From contig NC_135356.1 in the NCBI RefSeq assembly GCF_051622035.1, positions 3,720,001 to 3,784,000 on the forward strand: a DNA stretch of 64,000 nt, read 5' to 3'. The number at the start of each line of letters is the position of its first letter. Position 1 is the stretch's first letter. A model generated the notes under the pieces. The model searched no databases. It worked only from the letters and a program-made list of their open reading frames with translations, and was not told the DNA's origin. Below, piece after piece: positions 1-11,558 of this stretch. The DNA is from Arctopsyche grandis (taxonomy: Eukaryota; Arthropoda; Insecta; Trichoptera; Hydropsychidae). A program made the position numbers and the translations under genes.

Positions 1-444
1 CAACTCTTACTAACTGACCTGTATTGACTGTGAGTATACATACATAGTTAAATGGATTAACAACGGTGAAGAGATATCGCATTCAGTTTTTGGTGTCTGG
101 ATATCCTTAAATAAATTCCGAGCGAACGAGCTACACTCGTTTTGACTATTTGGTCTGGTCATTAGTACATTGAACTCATAGCTGGGTTATGAATGTATGT
201 ATCTGGTTGTTTGCATTGGATTATTTAAAAAACTGTTACCATGGATAACGTGTCCTGTTTTTAGGTAGCCCATCCCGTTGTCCCGAAGCACAGCTTTGGG
301 ACGTCGATATGTCCCTTTTTCAAAAGGAGAACAACCCACGGTAACAATTTTTATGCCTGCACGGCACTAATGCACCCATAGAAAGGGTCTTTTCTTTTAT
401 GAATAAGTTGTGAACAAGCGAAACACAGTTGCAAGTCGCAGTCC
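1..444. other. No gene or repeat recognised
   Basis: AT-rich sequence with no convincing reading frame and no terminal repeats. It ends at the TTAA that borders the first TTAA-flanked MITE. Confidence 0.4.
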
Positions 445-865
445 TTAAGAGGGCTGGACAGCAGCGCCTTGTCCATACAAACTTACTAAACTTCTCCCTT
501 CCTCAATTATGGCACTAGAGAAATTATTTTTTAATATGCTATGGATATCCACCATTGGGGTGCATCTATCGTTTTATTTTTTTGATTTATTATTTTTTGT
601 AGGAGCTAGGAGCCGCCAAACATCTATAAAATCGCCTCTTTTTTACACCCACGAAAAGAGTCCAGCGTGCTTATTTAACGGTCGATTTAAAAAAAAATAC
701 GCTGATAGATGCACAGAAAATATCTTTCTCATACCGATGATGAAATTTTTTTTAAAATTGGTTCAGTTTTGGAGGAGAAAATAGTTGATTAGGAAAGCTG
801 GATTTTGTAAATTTAAAAGAGGTAGAATCTGTTGGACGCGCATCTGTCCCTTTTACTCAATATAT
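445..865 (+). mobile_element. TTAA-flanked MITE, truncated copy 1
   Basis: Starts with TTAA followed by GAGGGCTGGACA, the terminus shared with copies at 4478, 46086 and 52590. The body is colinear with the reverse complement of the 46-kb and 53-kb copies (the segments around 'tcctcaattatggcacta' and 'ttttacacccacgaaaaga') until about 865, where homology is lost before the second terminus. The open frame inside (509-784) is MITE sequence, not a gene. TTAA targeting points to the piggyBac superfamily. Confidence 0.8.
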
Positions 866-1589
866 GTGCGGGGGTCGGGGGGGGTCCGAGGCTAGTACAC
901 GTACACGTACACTATACACACACACTCGCACTAACATACGCACTCCCATACGACTCATATACCACTGTTCACATGACAAGTTCATACATACGATATACAA
1001 TTCGCTCGAATCGTAACTACACAATATGTACGTATTACATATTTCGATACATAAGTACTATATTCGCTCACACCAAATTGCAACTTCTGACTTGTCGATT
1101 TCTTTTTATTTCTCCAGATTGGTGTGTCTATGTATGTACGTGACACTTTTATACGAACTTCTAAAATAAAACAATGTGTTATGTAAAGTAATTATTGAAT
1201 TTATTCAAAATATTTTTTCATTTTGTTTGCGGAGAAAATGAAAATAAAATACTAAAATCTATTTTCTACATATATATTAGTGAAATATTCACATTTTTTA
1301 AAATACAGGAAAAGATTATAGTAATTAAACCCTTTCACGGGCAAATTATTTTAAATTGATATATACGATTTTTTTCTTCTTGAATATTGTTCACAGGTAC
1401 AAACAGAAGGCAAATATATTTTTTATTAAAACAATTAGTAATAAAAGTGGGAAGTATATTTTCCAGGGATCTTTCCTTGGTGCAGTTTTGAAAAATGAAA
1501 ATGCATTTACAGATAACAAATATACTGAACATAAAATAATAAATGAAAATAAAACACACATTATTAAATAAAATATAGATATATTTAAA
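866..1589. other. No gene recognised
   Basis: A short run of GTACAC repeats near 897-915, then AT-rich sequence. Small overlapping open frames on both strands have no recognisable motif. Confidence 0.4.
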
Positions 1590-2760
1590 TAGACTTATCA
1601 GCTTCCATGACATTAGCGCTGTCACGCCAATTTTTAAAACACTTGTGCTCAGTTGCATCTATATTTAATTTTGTAGCTCTGGCACATATGCAGCAGTAAG
1701 GGCGGTTTCAGACTAGCGTTTTATTTCTGCGCGTATACGGTCATTTCGCCATACGCGCTTACACGCGCGCTACTTTTTGCGCTTCAAAAAACCGAACGCG
1801 CGTACACGGGCTTATTTCGGCGTTTTCGCTCGAACCGGTAGTGGTGATTTAGTATCAACATGGATAATACGAGCTTATAAGCGCGTCTACGCTCGTACGA
1901 GTTGCGCGTATGGAAAACGAAACGCCTATACGTGCCTACATGCACTTCAAAAAACGAGATTATACGCGCGTATAAAACGCTAGTCTGAAACCGCCCTAAG
2001 AGTTTCGTACTCCGAGATATAAAACTTTTTTAGTTCGGAGCCCTACTATGCACGCTGCACCAGACAAGGAGTTAAACCCACTTTTATATGATATCTTTGC
2101 CCAAGAACCGTCTGCAATGACTGTCAGTAAGGGATATCCTTCCTCGTCTATGTCACCATTTAAAATGGCGAGCCTTTTTTCTTCTTCACCAACGACAATC
2201 ATTTCATCAAAGGCACATTCTTCGATTGTTGGCGCTAAATGTTGTTCTATGCTTGTGTAAGTTCCACGACTCAAATTTCATTTAATTGTGAATAGCCATT
2301 ACCTGTACAAATAATTCCTTCTACGAAAGCAGTATTTGCGGAAACTTGCAGTTTCGGATCTTCGGAGTATACAGTTTCCTTTGCTAAGCACATTCTACAC
2401 CGAAAAACATATTCGCTGAGAAAACCTTTTCTTATTTCTTTCACAAAATTTAAGTCAGATAATGTACAATTAGTGTGTTCATGCTAAATTTTTGAAAGCG
2501 CTGAAAATAAATATTTAATATCTACTATTCTGCGCCCTTCTAATTGTTCATGAATATCTGTTTCGTTGGGATTGTCTGCTTCTGCTTCTATAACTAAATC
2601 ATCAAGCCTCGTTGATGACGTTGAACTAGCTGTTTCTGATAAATTTTGATCGAATAAATATCGCGGAACTGTATACAAAGATGTCGGTCCAGAACTTGTG
2701 GAGGCTACAGCTAAGTTTCCAACAGCAGCAGCATTGGCGACATCGATGTCACTGTAAATC
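1590..2760 (-). pseudogene. Mutator-like (Phantom-type) transposase relic
   Basis: Read on the minus strand, the translation resembles the Mutator-like transposase domain common in arthropod genomes. An N-terminal part contains [15 protein letters not shown] and CRMCLAKETVYSEDP; a middle part has PLLTVIADGSWAK, the family's most typical block, and LSGAACIVGLRTKKVLYLGV; a C-terminal part has CICARA, then CFKNWRDSANVMEADK. It is broken by an in-frame TAG near 2485, a TGA near 2280 with a frame change (some residues appear to be missing there), and a 297-bp MITE at 1700-1996. Joining the sequence across the MITE with one copy of its 3-bp duplication continues the frame without a gap, so the MITE entered a formerly colinear coding sequence. 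It ends at a stop near 1590. A dead transposon gene; no function expected. Confidence 0.85.
1700..1996. mobile_element. 297-bp MITE with TAA duplication
   Basis: Terminal inverted repeats of about 26 bp start GGGCGGTTTCAGACTAGCG at the left and end in the complement at the right. The element is flanked by TAA at 1697-1699 and 1997-1999. A 3-bp TWA-type duplication suits PIF/Harbinger. The interior is rich in CGCGCGTA and has no coding capacity. Confidence 0.85.
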
Positions 2761-2790
2761 GAGAATACTATAAAGTAAACAGGAATTCCT

Positions 2791-2834
2791 CGACTTACGA
2801 CGGAGATACGTTCCTGACCGTCGGTCGTAAGTCG
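2791..2834. repeat. Short palindrome, possible Tigger/pogo end
   Basis: CGACTTACGAC at 2791-2801 is matched by GTCGTAAGTCG at 2824-2834. Together they form a hairpin resembling the ends of Tigger-like mariner elements ('cctcgacttacgacgg'). It is too short for a firm class. Confidence 0.4.
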
Positions 2835-2847
2835 AATACATATGTAT

Positions 2848-2936
2848 ATGTGTATGTATGTATGTATGTATATGTATATGAATGTATGTATTTGTGTGTG
2901 TATGTATGTATGTGTATATGTATAAATATATATATT

Positions 2937-3028
<92 letters not shown>
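2848..3028. repeat. Microsatellite: (TATG)n grading into (TA)n
   Basis: Imperfect TATG/TGTA repeats to about 2930, then roughly 90 bp of pure TA. It lies directly at the 3' end of the minus-strand LINE, so it may have grown from that element's simple tail. Open frames of alternating Ile-Tyr here are artefacts. Confidence 0.95.
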
Positions 3029-3031
<3 letters not shown>

Positions 3032-3955
3032 TCATCATCATTTACAGCCATTCGCCATCCACTGCTGGATGAAGGCCTCTCCAACACGCTTCCACTCGTC
3101 TATGTTTTGCGCAACACTCATCCATCTCATTCCGCACATTTTCCTAATTTCGTTCACCCATCTTCCTTGCGGTCTTCCTTTTACTCTTTTGCCTTCTCTC
3201 GGGTACCATTCAAGCACTTCTTTTGTCCACCTTTCGTCCATCCTCCTAGCTACGTGACCCGCCCATTGCCATTTCAATCTCTTCACTCTATCCACTATGT
3301 CCACTACCCTTGTCATATTTCTCACCCACGTGTTCCGCTTCCTGTCTTTCCTCGTTATGCCAAGCATACAGCGTTCCATACTTCTTTGAGTGCATTGGAT
3401 TTTATTTTGCATCTTGGCGTTCAGTGTCCAAGTTTCACATCCATACGTCATCACTGGCAAAACGCATTGATCAAAGATCCTTTTCTTCAGGCAGAGTGGC
3501 ATTTTTGATTTAAAAACAGCATTCATCCGTCCAAATGCACTCCACCCTAATTTCATACGTCTCTTTATCTCTTCATTTTTACTACCAGACATGTCAATTA
3601 TTTGACCTAAATATAAATAATTATTTACTACTTCTACTGGTTTATCATCTAAGGGGATGCTATCAGGCATGCAATAACTATTGAACATTAGTTTAGTCTT
3701 ATCTACGTTAATTTTTAATCCTACTTTTCTACTTTCCCTGTCCAGCTGTGTTAGTCTGATAAGTAGGTCAGCTGAATCACGAGCTACTAGAACTATATCG
3801 TCTGCGAACCGAAGGTGACTCAAAAAGCGACCATTGATGCTTACTCCGGCTGTATCCCAATCCAATTTCCTGAAAACTCCCTCAAGCACCGCATTGAATA
3901 ACTTGGGCGAGATTGTATCTCCTTGTCTTACTCCTTTTCCTATGCTATGCTCACA
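3029..3955 (-). mobile_element. 5'-truncated RTE-type LINE, reverse transcriptase fragment
   Basis: The minus-strand frame runs from about 3945 to a stop near 3038 and contains GVRQGDTISPKLFNA, the RT catalytic box FADDIVL, and the downstream domain with MTYGCETWTL, QRSMERCMLGI and WAGHVARR. All are typical of RTE-clade elements in arthropods. The 3' end is GGCTGTAAATGATGATGATGA running into the TA microsatellite. The endonuclease and the N-terminal part of the RT are missing, as in a normal 5' truncation. The remaining frame is intact but cannot encode a working enzyme. Confidence 0.92.
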
Positions 3956-4477
3956 TCACGACATTTTGCATAATAAATAATAGTTACTAAGTCACAAGAA
4001 AGCATTATTACCTGGTGGTCGAATGTGTTGTAAGATGGATATTTCTTTTAAAATATCGTTTTTGTCTTTTAGTCGACTGGAACATACGTTATTTCTTCCC
4101 TTTTCTTCCATCCATTGTAAGTACTCAGTTCTTAGACTTTCGTACAAACAAACGCTGAACGATATGCATATGACACGACGGAAAGGAGAATTCAAAGAAG
4201 CGGGACGCGTAAATACATTCATAAGCGCGAGCGACCGAAACAGCATATTACGAAAGATGCATGTTCCCAAACGTTGCAAGTACAAATATTTCCCGCTCGC
4301 ATCAATAATACATCAATAATATTCGATGTTTGGGAATTTGTGCTCGATGCAAAACGCGCGCGCACACACACACTCTCACTCACTTTCGTGGTAGTTCGGG
4401 CTGTAGCTCGAAGACAGAAACAAAAACAACATTTTTTATAAAGCGATATTCAAAAGTGACGCTGCTATCCAACCCTC
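3956..4477. other. No gene recognised
   Basis: Unassigned sequence with overlapping short open frames on both strands and a CACACACA tract near 4360. No domain recognised. Confidence 0.4.
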
Positions 4478-4636
4478 TTAAGAGGGCTGGACACCAGCGC
4501 CTTGTCCATACAAACGTATTACACTTCTCCCTTCCTCAATTATGGCACTAGATAAATTATTTTTTAATATACTATTGATATCCACCATAGGCATGCATCT
4601 GTGTATGGACAAGGCGCTGGTGTCCAGCCCTCTTAA
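4478..4636. mobile_element. Minimal TTAA-flanked MITE, 151 bp
   Basis: TTAA at 4478-4481 and 4633-4636 bracket a 151-bp element whose two ends match perfectly as inverted repeats for 31 bp, beginning GAGGGCTGGACACCAGCGCC. The longer copies share only about 12 bp between their two ends, so this copy carries the same end twice. It is probably an internally rearranged derivative. Confidence 0.9.
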
Positions 4637-6023
4637 CGTAAAGCTAATTACCAAAGCAAATTTTAAGAAATCCTGCCAAGAATTTCACTATTATATGAAA
4701 TCAACACCAAAAATACTTAAGCAAATTTGTTCCTCAGAAAAATTTAGTATATTTATTTTCACTAATAAATAAAAACTATGCGTTTTCTTGAATACACATA
4801 TGAACATAACTAAAAATTGGTAATGTCCCGTTTTGAGGAAAAATAAATGGTCACGTTAGCCATAGAGTTAATTCAAGACAAATTAGGTTTTCTTAGTAAG
4901 GAGTCTAAAGATCATACATATGTAACCAAAAAAAGCCATTATGAATCAACGATTCATACTGGTTTCTGTAATTAAGTGGGAGACATTGTAGAATAGGCGT
5001 TGATAAATAAAAAAATTTGTTAGTAGTATATAATCAATGTTTATTATTTAATACCACAATATCACAAAGTAAATAATAATAAAAATGAAAATAATAATCC
5101 ATTACGCGATATTGATAAAATTGTAGGCAAAAATTACCTTTAAAATACGAATTTTTGCATCGTATGCATTGTAAAAATTTATATATATCAAAAGATAAAA
5201 ATCGCACTATGAACTATGATTGATTAATGAAAAAAAAAAAAAATAATAATGAAATTTTGACGACGCACATTTTATTTTTTAATAGATAATATTGCTTTAT
5301 TGTACGTATAATTAAGTGAGGCTGTTTTGCTAACCCTTTTAGTACCCTATTATATTTTACCGAACTGGCCAGAAATAATAAACATCAAACATTTTTATAT
5401 TAAAATACAGCAAAACTTTGGCCATTATAATTAAAATTTCATGATATTGGAACATAACAAATCAATTTATAACAATTCGTTTAAATTGTGAATTGCTCCG
5501 TGGGAAAAAAAGGGTTAGACATGTGCAACTAATTTACGTATAAAACAGAGTTAAAAAATTACTCGTTCGTACTCTAAGCTAACGGTATTTAAAATTGCTT
5601 TTAAAAATTCGCTATATATGTAGACATTAACCCTAAATTTGTTAACGAACAATTATTGCCATGGAAATTACAAAAATAATAATTGTGAATGAACTTTATG
5701 CGAATGATTATCTAACACTTTAAATATTCAAATATACTAGTATATTAAACGAATATCACCATTTTATATAATTACTACTAATCCGAGATTATAAAAGTCA
5801 CATAATCACTAGTACTCAATTTTCTAAACAATTTGCATTGCGGAGACAAAAAAAAAAAAAAACTGCAATAACGCAAAACAACAAAAATAAAATACCAACG
5901 GCTGAGATTTAATGGATATCTATTTTTTTATATTGGTAAAAGCAAACGGCAATATGAATGATAGTCATCGTAGTGCAAGAGTAATTTATGAAAGTGGCAA
6001 AATTCAGAAAATTTCTCTATTAA
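4637..6023. other. AT-rich region including the probable ABCF2 3' UTR
   Basis: No coding frame recognised. The ABCF2 stop is at 6024-6026 on the minus strand, so part of this region is its 3' untranslated sequence. AATAAA hexamers on the minus strand occur near 5042 and 5300, but I cannot choose the true poly(A) site. Confidence 0.5.
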
Positions 6024-9000
6024 CTATTTCTCTTTCAGCAATTTACTAGCGTTACTAGCGTTTTCTTTTAGAATTTTATTTTTCAGATGGTCCTTGTATT
6101 TAATAATACCACCCTGCCACTTTGTGCACGTTCCATTTTCACAGATCCATATTTCTTCAGCCACCTAAAATCGAATTAAATCATAACAATCAAATCAGTA
6201 ACAGAATAAGAGCAAATCTTACAGTACATGTACGAAAAAAGTCATTAAATACCTGATTGATGAGCCTGAAGTCGTGACTGACGAGTACCATCCCTCCTTC
6301 GAAGTCGTTGATAGCGTCAGCGAGAGCGTCAATAGTTTCCATGTCAAGATGATTGGTAGGTTCGTCGAGCAACAACAAATGAGGGACCTGCCAAGCAAGC
6401 CAAGCGAACACCACTCTACACCTCTGACCGTCAGACAACTGTCGTATCGGACACACCTGTTGGACCACATTAATTAGTATTGCATTTCACATAAAGTACA
6501 CGCGAGACGTATTCAATTTACACACTTGTTGTCTGCCTGTGAGTCCATAGCGACCGATAATCTTCCTCATTTCCTCGCGCTCCTTCACTTCGGGGAAAGC
6601 TTTCATCATGTATTCGAGCGGGGAAAGATCCAAGTCGAGCAACTCGTGCAAGTGCTGATGGTATCGTGCGATCCGCAAATGCGAATTTTTACGTATCATA
6701 CCAGAAGACGGAAATAACTGTAACGATTTTAAAATTTGAAATACACGTCTCATACCAATCAATAAACAGGGCCGGCTCAAAGGTGCAGCAGCCCCCAGCC
6801 GGCTCAAAGGGCGCCCCCATTTTTCTTTCGATTATTAAATTGAAAAAATAATTTGGCTTTCTTTGAACTTATAAAACATTCTATACATATTCAACTTAAT
6901 TTTTATACTCGAAGTAACAATATTGCTTGTAAAATACTACAATTTACGAGAAACGCAAGTAGTTTACTGTGAAATATCAACGATTTACGAATAAAACTTG
7001 TAAAATACTATAATTTACTAGGAACGCAGGTAGTTTACTGTGAAATATCAACGATTTACGAATAAAACTTGTAAAATACTATAATTTACTAGGAACGCAG
7101 GTAGTTTACTGTGAAATATCAACGATTTACGAATAAAACTTGTAAAATACTATAATTTACTAGGAACGCAAGTAGTTTACTGTGAAATATCAACGATTTA
7201 CGAATAAAACTTGTAAAATACTATAATTTACTAGGAACGCAGGTAGTTTACTGTGAAATATCAACGATTTACGAATAAAACTTGTATAACAGCAAACCGA
7301 TATCGGTACAAATGGTAATTTGGAATTGTATTTTATATAAAAATACTGGTGAAACATATACATTGATATCAGGGATGGATTTGTTTCACAAATTTAAAAT
7401 CTTAACCAAACATATTCCAAAGAAGAAATTTCACTCTATAAAATTCATTGTTGAATATAAATTAATGTCTTCATTACCGAATTTATTTGTATATAAAACG
7501 TGCCTATTTTGAATAAAAATTTTAAATTTAATTTTTTATTTATCTTGACATATTTTTCAAGATAAAATTTATTGTTTAAAAATTTAAAGGGGGGCTCTGA
7601 AACCAATCTGCCTAGGGGCGCCATATACCCTCGGACCGGGCCTGTCAAAAAACATAATATAACAATTCTATTCACCTCTCCATACAGCAACTTGAGTAGG
7701 GTAGATTTGCCGGCACCATTTGGTCCGACGAGGGCTATCCTCGTATCGAGATCCATTCCGAACTCCAGATTCTTATAGATCCACGGTCCTTTCTCGGTGT
7801 ATCTGAACGAAACATTCTGAAAACAAAACAACCAATCAATATAAACAATGCACGAATGTATTATACACATTTGATACCGAACAACAAAATAAGCTTACTT
7901 GAACCATGATGACTGGCGGCGGAACTGAGCCACAGCTAGGGAAGTAAAAGTTTAGCACCTTATCGTCGGTAACCTTCTCCGTCAAACCTTGGGCGACCAT
8001 CTTTGCCAAGGTCTTTTCTTTGGACTGCGCTTGTCTGGCCAACTTTGCAGAACCGTGTCCAAATCGAGCGATATAATTCTGCAACCATATAATAATGAAT
8101 AAACTCAGTAATAAAAAACAAATAAGCAAAACAGCAAATGAAAAATCTACTAGTACTAATATAATAATAGTGTTTCATAAGCATTGAAATACATCAAATC
8201 AATCTGAGGGTTTTATAGATAAGGTCAGCTAGCATATGTATTATAAAGTCGATTTATCGGCAATGATTTTGCATGAAACAATAAAAACCGACCTTCATGT
8301 GTGAAATCTGATCTTGCTCCCAGTTGTATTGTTTCATTTGATTTTCCAATAGTTCCATACGGGTGCGGAAGAATGTCTCGTAGTTTCCCGTGTAATATTT
8401 GAGCCTCTTTTTCGTCATATGAACAATGTTGGTACAAACGCCGTTGAGGAAATCTTGGGAGTGAGAAATAAGCACTAATATTCTTTTGTAACTGAAAACA
8501 AACGCAAAAAAATCATCAATTAACATCAACCGTGTCGTAGATTCGGTCGAAGATTCAAAAGAAATCAAACCCACTGTTTCAGTTCTTCCTCTAGCCACAC
8601 ACAAGCGTCTAAATCTAAATGATTTGTAGGCTCGTCCAACAGCAAGAGATGTGGTTTGACATAGAGCGCACGAGCCAACGCTATTCTCATCCGCCAACCT
8701 TTAAACCACAAACACTAGTTATTTATACATTCGTCATCGTCATCATATCATGGAGAAAAGATCGAACACGAGAAACAAACCTCCTGAGAAATCTTTGGTG
8801 GGTTTGTTTTGCATATCTGTGGTGAAACCCAGACCGTGTAAAATGTGCGCTGCCCTTGCTTCGGCAGTATCGGCACTTATGTCATCCAATCTCTCGTAGA
8901 CGTCCAACAACTGTTCCTGAGCATCTGGAAACGGAAATGGACACACAATCAGTCTCGCAATTCAATCACACCAATTTCGTCTTTTGGCGTTGGCTACGTA

Positions 9001-10753
9001 CCGTCGTGATCGCAATGCACCAGTTCCTCGGCTAATTTCTCTAACTTAATCCTCTCCTCGTCGACTTCCATGACGCACTCCAGTGCAGTTTTATCAGAAG
9101 CGGGCATTTCGCGCGTCAAGTGAAATATGTCTATGTGCTCTTGGATCGGCACTTCTCTATTACCCAATACACTCAAGAGTGAAGATTTTCCTAAAAGGAT
9201 TTAAGTATTCATATTGAATGCTGTGAAGAAAGATAACAATTTGAACGGGTGATTTGATTCACTCAACGAAAACCTATGGAAGTGAACAAGTATTAGATTT
9301 ACGCATACAAATTTCGCACAAAGCAATTATTTCTCATAAAAATTCCAATAAATGTGTGGCTTTTATACACTAATCAACGTTTACATTGAAATGATTCTTT
9401 ATAATTGGCATCTATGTAAGTAATGATGCACTTTCCGAATAGGTTATCTCGACAATTAAACAGATAATAGGAAAATACACATATAAATATACGGAATTAT
9501 TAACACTTTGCAATCGGGTCACGAGAATTCTCGAGTTTACGTAGTCTGCACTTGGACTGCGGATCCCGAGAAAATTCATGTTCTTAAAATATTTTTAAAT
9601 AAATTATAACGACATCTCTGTAACTGGATATGTACTTCATATACAAATGATAAAACAGGAATCTGTTTTATATTTTTTCTCCTGGAACTATTGGCGTCAT
9701 CCATACACGATATCTACTAACGATATTTGCAATATTTTCCATATCCAGCTCCTAAATAGCAACCACAGGTTGCAAAATGGGAACTGGATACTGAAATATC
9801 GTATGCAGATGTCGTGTTTGTGTAAACTCGTAACACGTGTTTCTTCCTATTTCACCCCAAAATGAAATCCAGATGTAGTTTGTCGTGACACGTCCACCTT
9901 TTGGATACTTTTGGTTACATTGGTGAATTTAAATTTGAATTAATCCTGTACGAATTCCTGCCCACATTAAATAGGCTTATCCGCTTGCTTAACTTAAGTG
10001 TTGGTATATACCATTTTTTTCACTATACATACATTCAATTTACGCAAATTTAGAAGTATTTCAGCCAGAAAAGTATACGATAGAAGAAAAAAATCAAATA
10101 CATGCAATAAAATATCACCGCAGTGCGAACAAAACGCGTTTATTTCTAATGTATACATTAAATTCGCTTGCAATATACAAATCAATTTTTGAATTTTGTT
10201 ACAAAAAACAATAATTTCACCGAGATAAGCCTAAGTTTTCGCTCAAATGAAACAAATCAGTTAAATGTATGTGAATGTAAAATTCTTACCACTCCCGTTT
10301 AAACCAAGTAACCCATATCGTCTACCGCAATTGAGTTCCAACAGAGTGTCTTGTAACAGTTCTGTTCCGTAAAAGGTAATAGAAAAATTGGCTATCTTGA
10401 CGTCCCTAGCGCGTGGATGAATGGCCAACGATCCAGTACAAGACCGAGCTTCACAGTTGATTTTCGCTTCAGCGTCTAATTTCATACACAACAGCTCTGA
10501 AAAAAAAAAAATATATATATATACATAACATGATCATTATAAAATGTTATTATGGTAAGAGTTTGAAGGGTGAAAAAAAAGTCTTACCTTCGTGGGTGTA
10601 TTCCTTTTCGTGGCCGTTTTGGTCTGATCGTCCATTCATGTCGGATGGGTCATTGCCCTGATTATTTGAGCTGCCGCCGCCTTTCTTTCCTCCGCGAGCT
10701 TTCGCTGCCTCTTTCTTCTTTTGCTGTTCGCGTTTTTTAGCGTCGGACGGCAT
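6024..10753 (-). CDS. Abcf2: ATP-binding cassette protein, subfamily F member 2 (complete)
   Basis: Minus-strand gene. Coding exons in transcription order: 10753-10588, 10496-10290, 9190-9002, 8924-8781, 8698-8575, 8491-8293, 8078-7899, 7816-7676, 6717-6526, 6456-6253, 6164-6024. They total 1,887 nt (628 codons plus stop), all joined in phase with GT-AG borders; the family is about 620-635 residues. The Lys-rich start [11 protein letters not shown] is followed by nucleotide-binding domain 1 (Walker A GLNGSGKS ~120-127, signature FSGG ~233-236, Walker B LLLLDEP ~253-259) and domain 2 (GPNGAGKS ~434-441, LSDGQ ~521-525, [12 protein letters not shown] ~541). There are no membrane segments, as expected for ABCF proteins, which act on ribosomes rather than transport. 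An acceptor CAG at 10763-10765 lies nine bases before the ATG, so at least one untranslated 5' exon lies upstream. Intron 8 holds a hAT element. All key motifs are intact. Confidence 0.97.
6767..7644. mobile_element. hAT-like element in ABCF2 intron 8
   Basis: Ends CAGGGCCGG at the left and CCGGGCCTG at the right. Flanking octamers tcaataaa (6759-6766) and tcaaaaaa (7645-7652) agree at 7 of 8 positions, the hAT duplication size. The terminal regions contain gggcgccccc-like blocks as in the hAT MITEs at 39.5 and 50.7 kb. No transposase is present; the interior carries a tandem array. Confidence 0.8.
6926..7280. repeat. Five tandem copies of a 71-bp unit
   Basis: Units begin 'cttgtaaaatac' at 6926, 6997, 7068, 7139 and 7210; a sixth begins at 7281 and breaks off. 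Copies 2 to 5 are almost identical and the first is the most divergent, which points to recent unequal exchange inside the host hAT element. Confidence 0.95.
9691..9825. repeat. Degenerate foldback MITE in ABCF2 intron 2
   Basis: An imperfect inverted repeat starting TTGGCGTCATCCATACACG, with the internal blocks 'attttccatatccag' and 'gcaaccacaggttgc' shared with the foldback copies at 13.3, 16.2 and 22.6 kb. Confidence 0.7.
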
Positions 10754-10860
10754 TGCGACAATCTGCAACAAGAAACAATCGCAAATTAAAATACAACTAC
10801 TAAATAAATTTTATCCGTCAATATGGCGTATACATTTATTTTATTTTATATAGATATATA

Positions 10861-11222
10861 CAGAGGTGTGACAAAATGGATGGACCACTAAGGTTAAATA
10901 GTAAAACAAATATGAAATTTACACGTGAACAATTGTAATATAAACTAGTAACGAACAAAAAAAAAGGTTTATTAATTAAATAAAATTTAAATAAATATTT
11001 TTAAGTCTTATGTGAAATAAAATATTAAATTTTTTCCTGAACCGTATTAACACAACCGAGGGCGAAAAACTGCTAATTGACCGATTTTGCATCCCTCTTC
11101 GACCCTTTTATTATTCTTTTCAACTTGAGTCACTCCCGGAATCCTAAATTTCACAAATATTTATTCATATTCAGTAGCCGGTTCCATTATGGCCCTGGTC
11201 CATTCATTTTTTCACAACTCTG
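10861..11222. mobile_element. Mariner-type MITE, 362 bp
   Basis: Terminal inverted repeats of about 27 bp: left CAGAGGTGTGACAAAATGG and right, on the other strand, CAGAGTTGTGAAAAAATGA, both continuing to GGACCA. Both ends are flanked by TA (10859-10860 and 11223-11224), the Tc1/mariner target. No coding capacity. Confidence 0.8.
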
Positions 11223-11227
11223 TATAT

Positions 11228-11462
11228 ACCAAGAAGGCTTAACAGACTCTAATGCACCTTCCTAGATAATTAATTACAAAACATTTGATGTAGGAATGGT
11301 TTCAACAATGGAATCACAACAAATTGGCAAACTCTGGTAAGAAACGATCGACTTGGTAGTCATAAATATCAAAGTCTGACCAGCAGTATTAAAGATAAGC
11401 ATGAGATTGAACCTCTCAGTGCTAAACATACACGCAACCGCTGAGTCATACTGCTGAGACAT
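11228..11462 (-). mobile_element. tRNA-derived SINE, short copy
   Basis: The head is at 11462 ('cagcagtatgactcagcgg'), followed by a degenerate B box 'ggttcaatctc', the family core 'gatcgtttcttaccagagtt' and 'tttgccaat', and the 3' stem motif 'taggaaggtgcatta...gccttcttgg'. The copy is shorter than those at 50, 53 and 60 kb because the segment between core and 3' stem is reduced. Confidence 0.85.
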
Positions 11463-11558
11463 GGCAATGTATCAATTCCGAGAATGGTATATGAAAAAAA
11501 TGTTGTATTAGATATGGACAGATTATTACTTGTAGGAATATACATATACAATGTCGAC

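Noticed and set aside
2484-3087. Open frames of repeating Ile-Tyr on both strands near 3 kb (and again near 52 kb)
   Set aside because: They are translations of the TA microsatellite, except for the C-terminal part of the 2484-3041 frame, which belongs to the Mutator-like relic.
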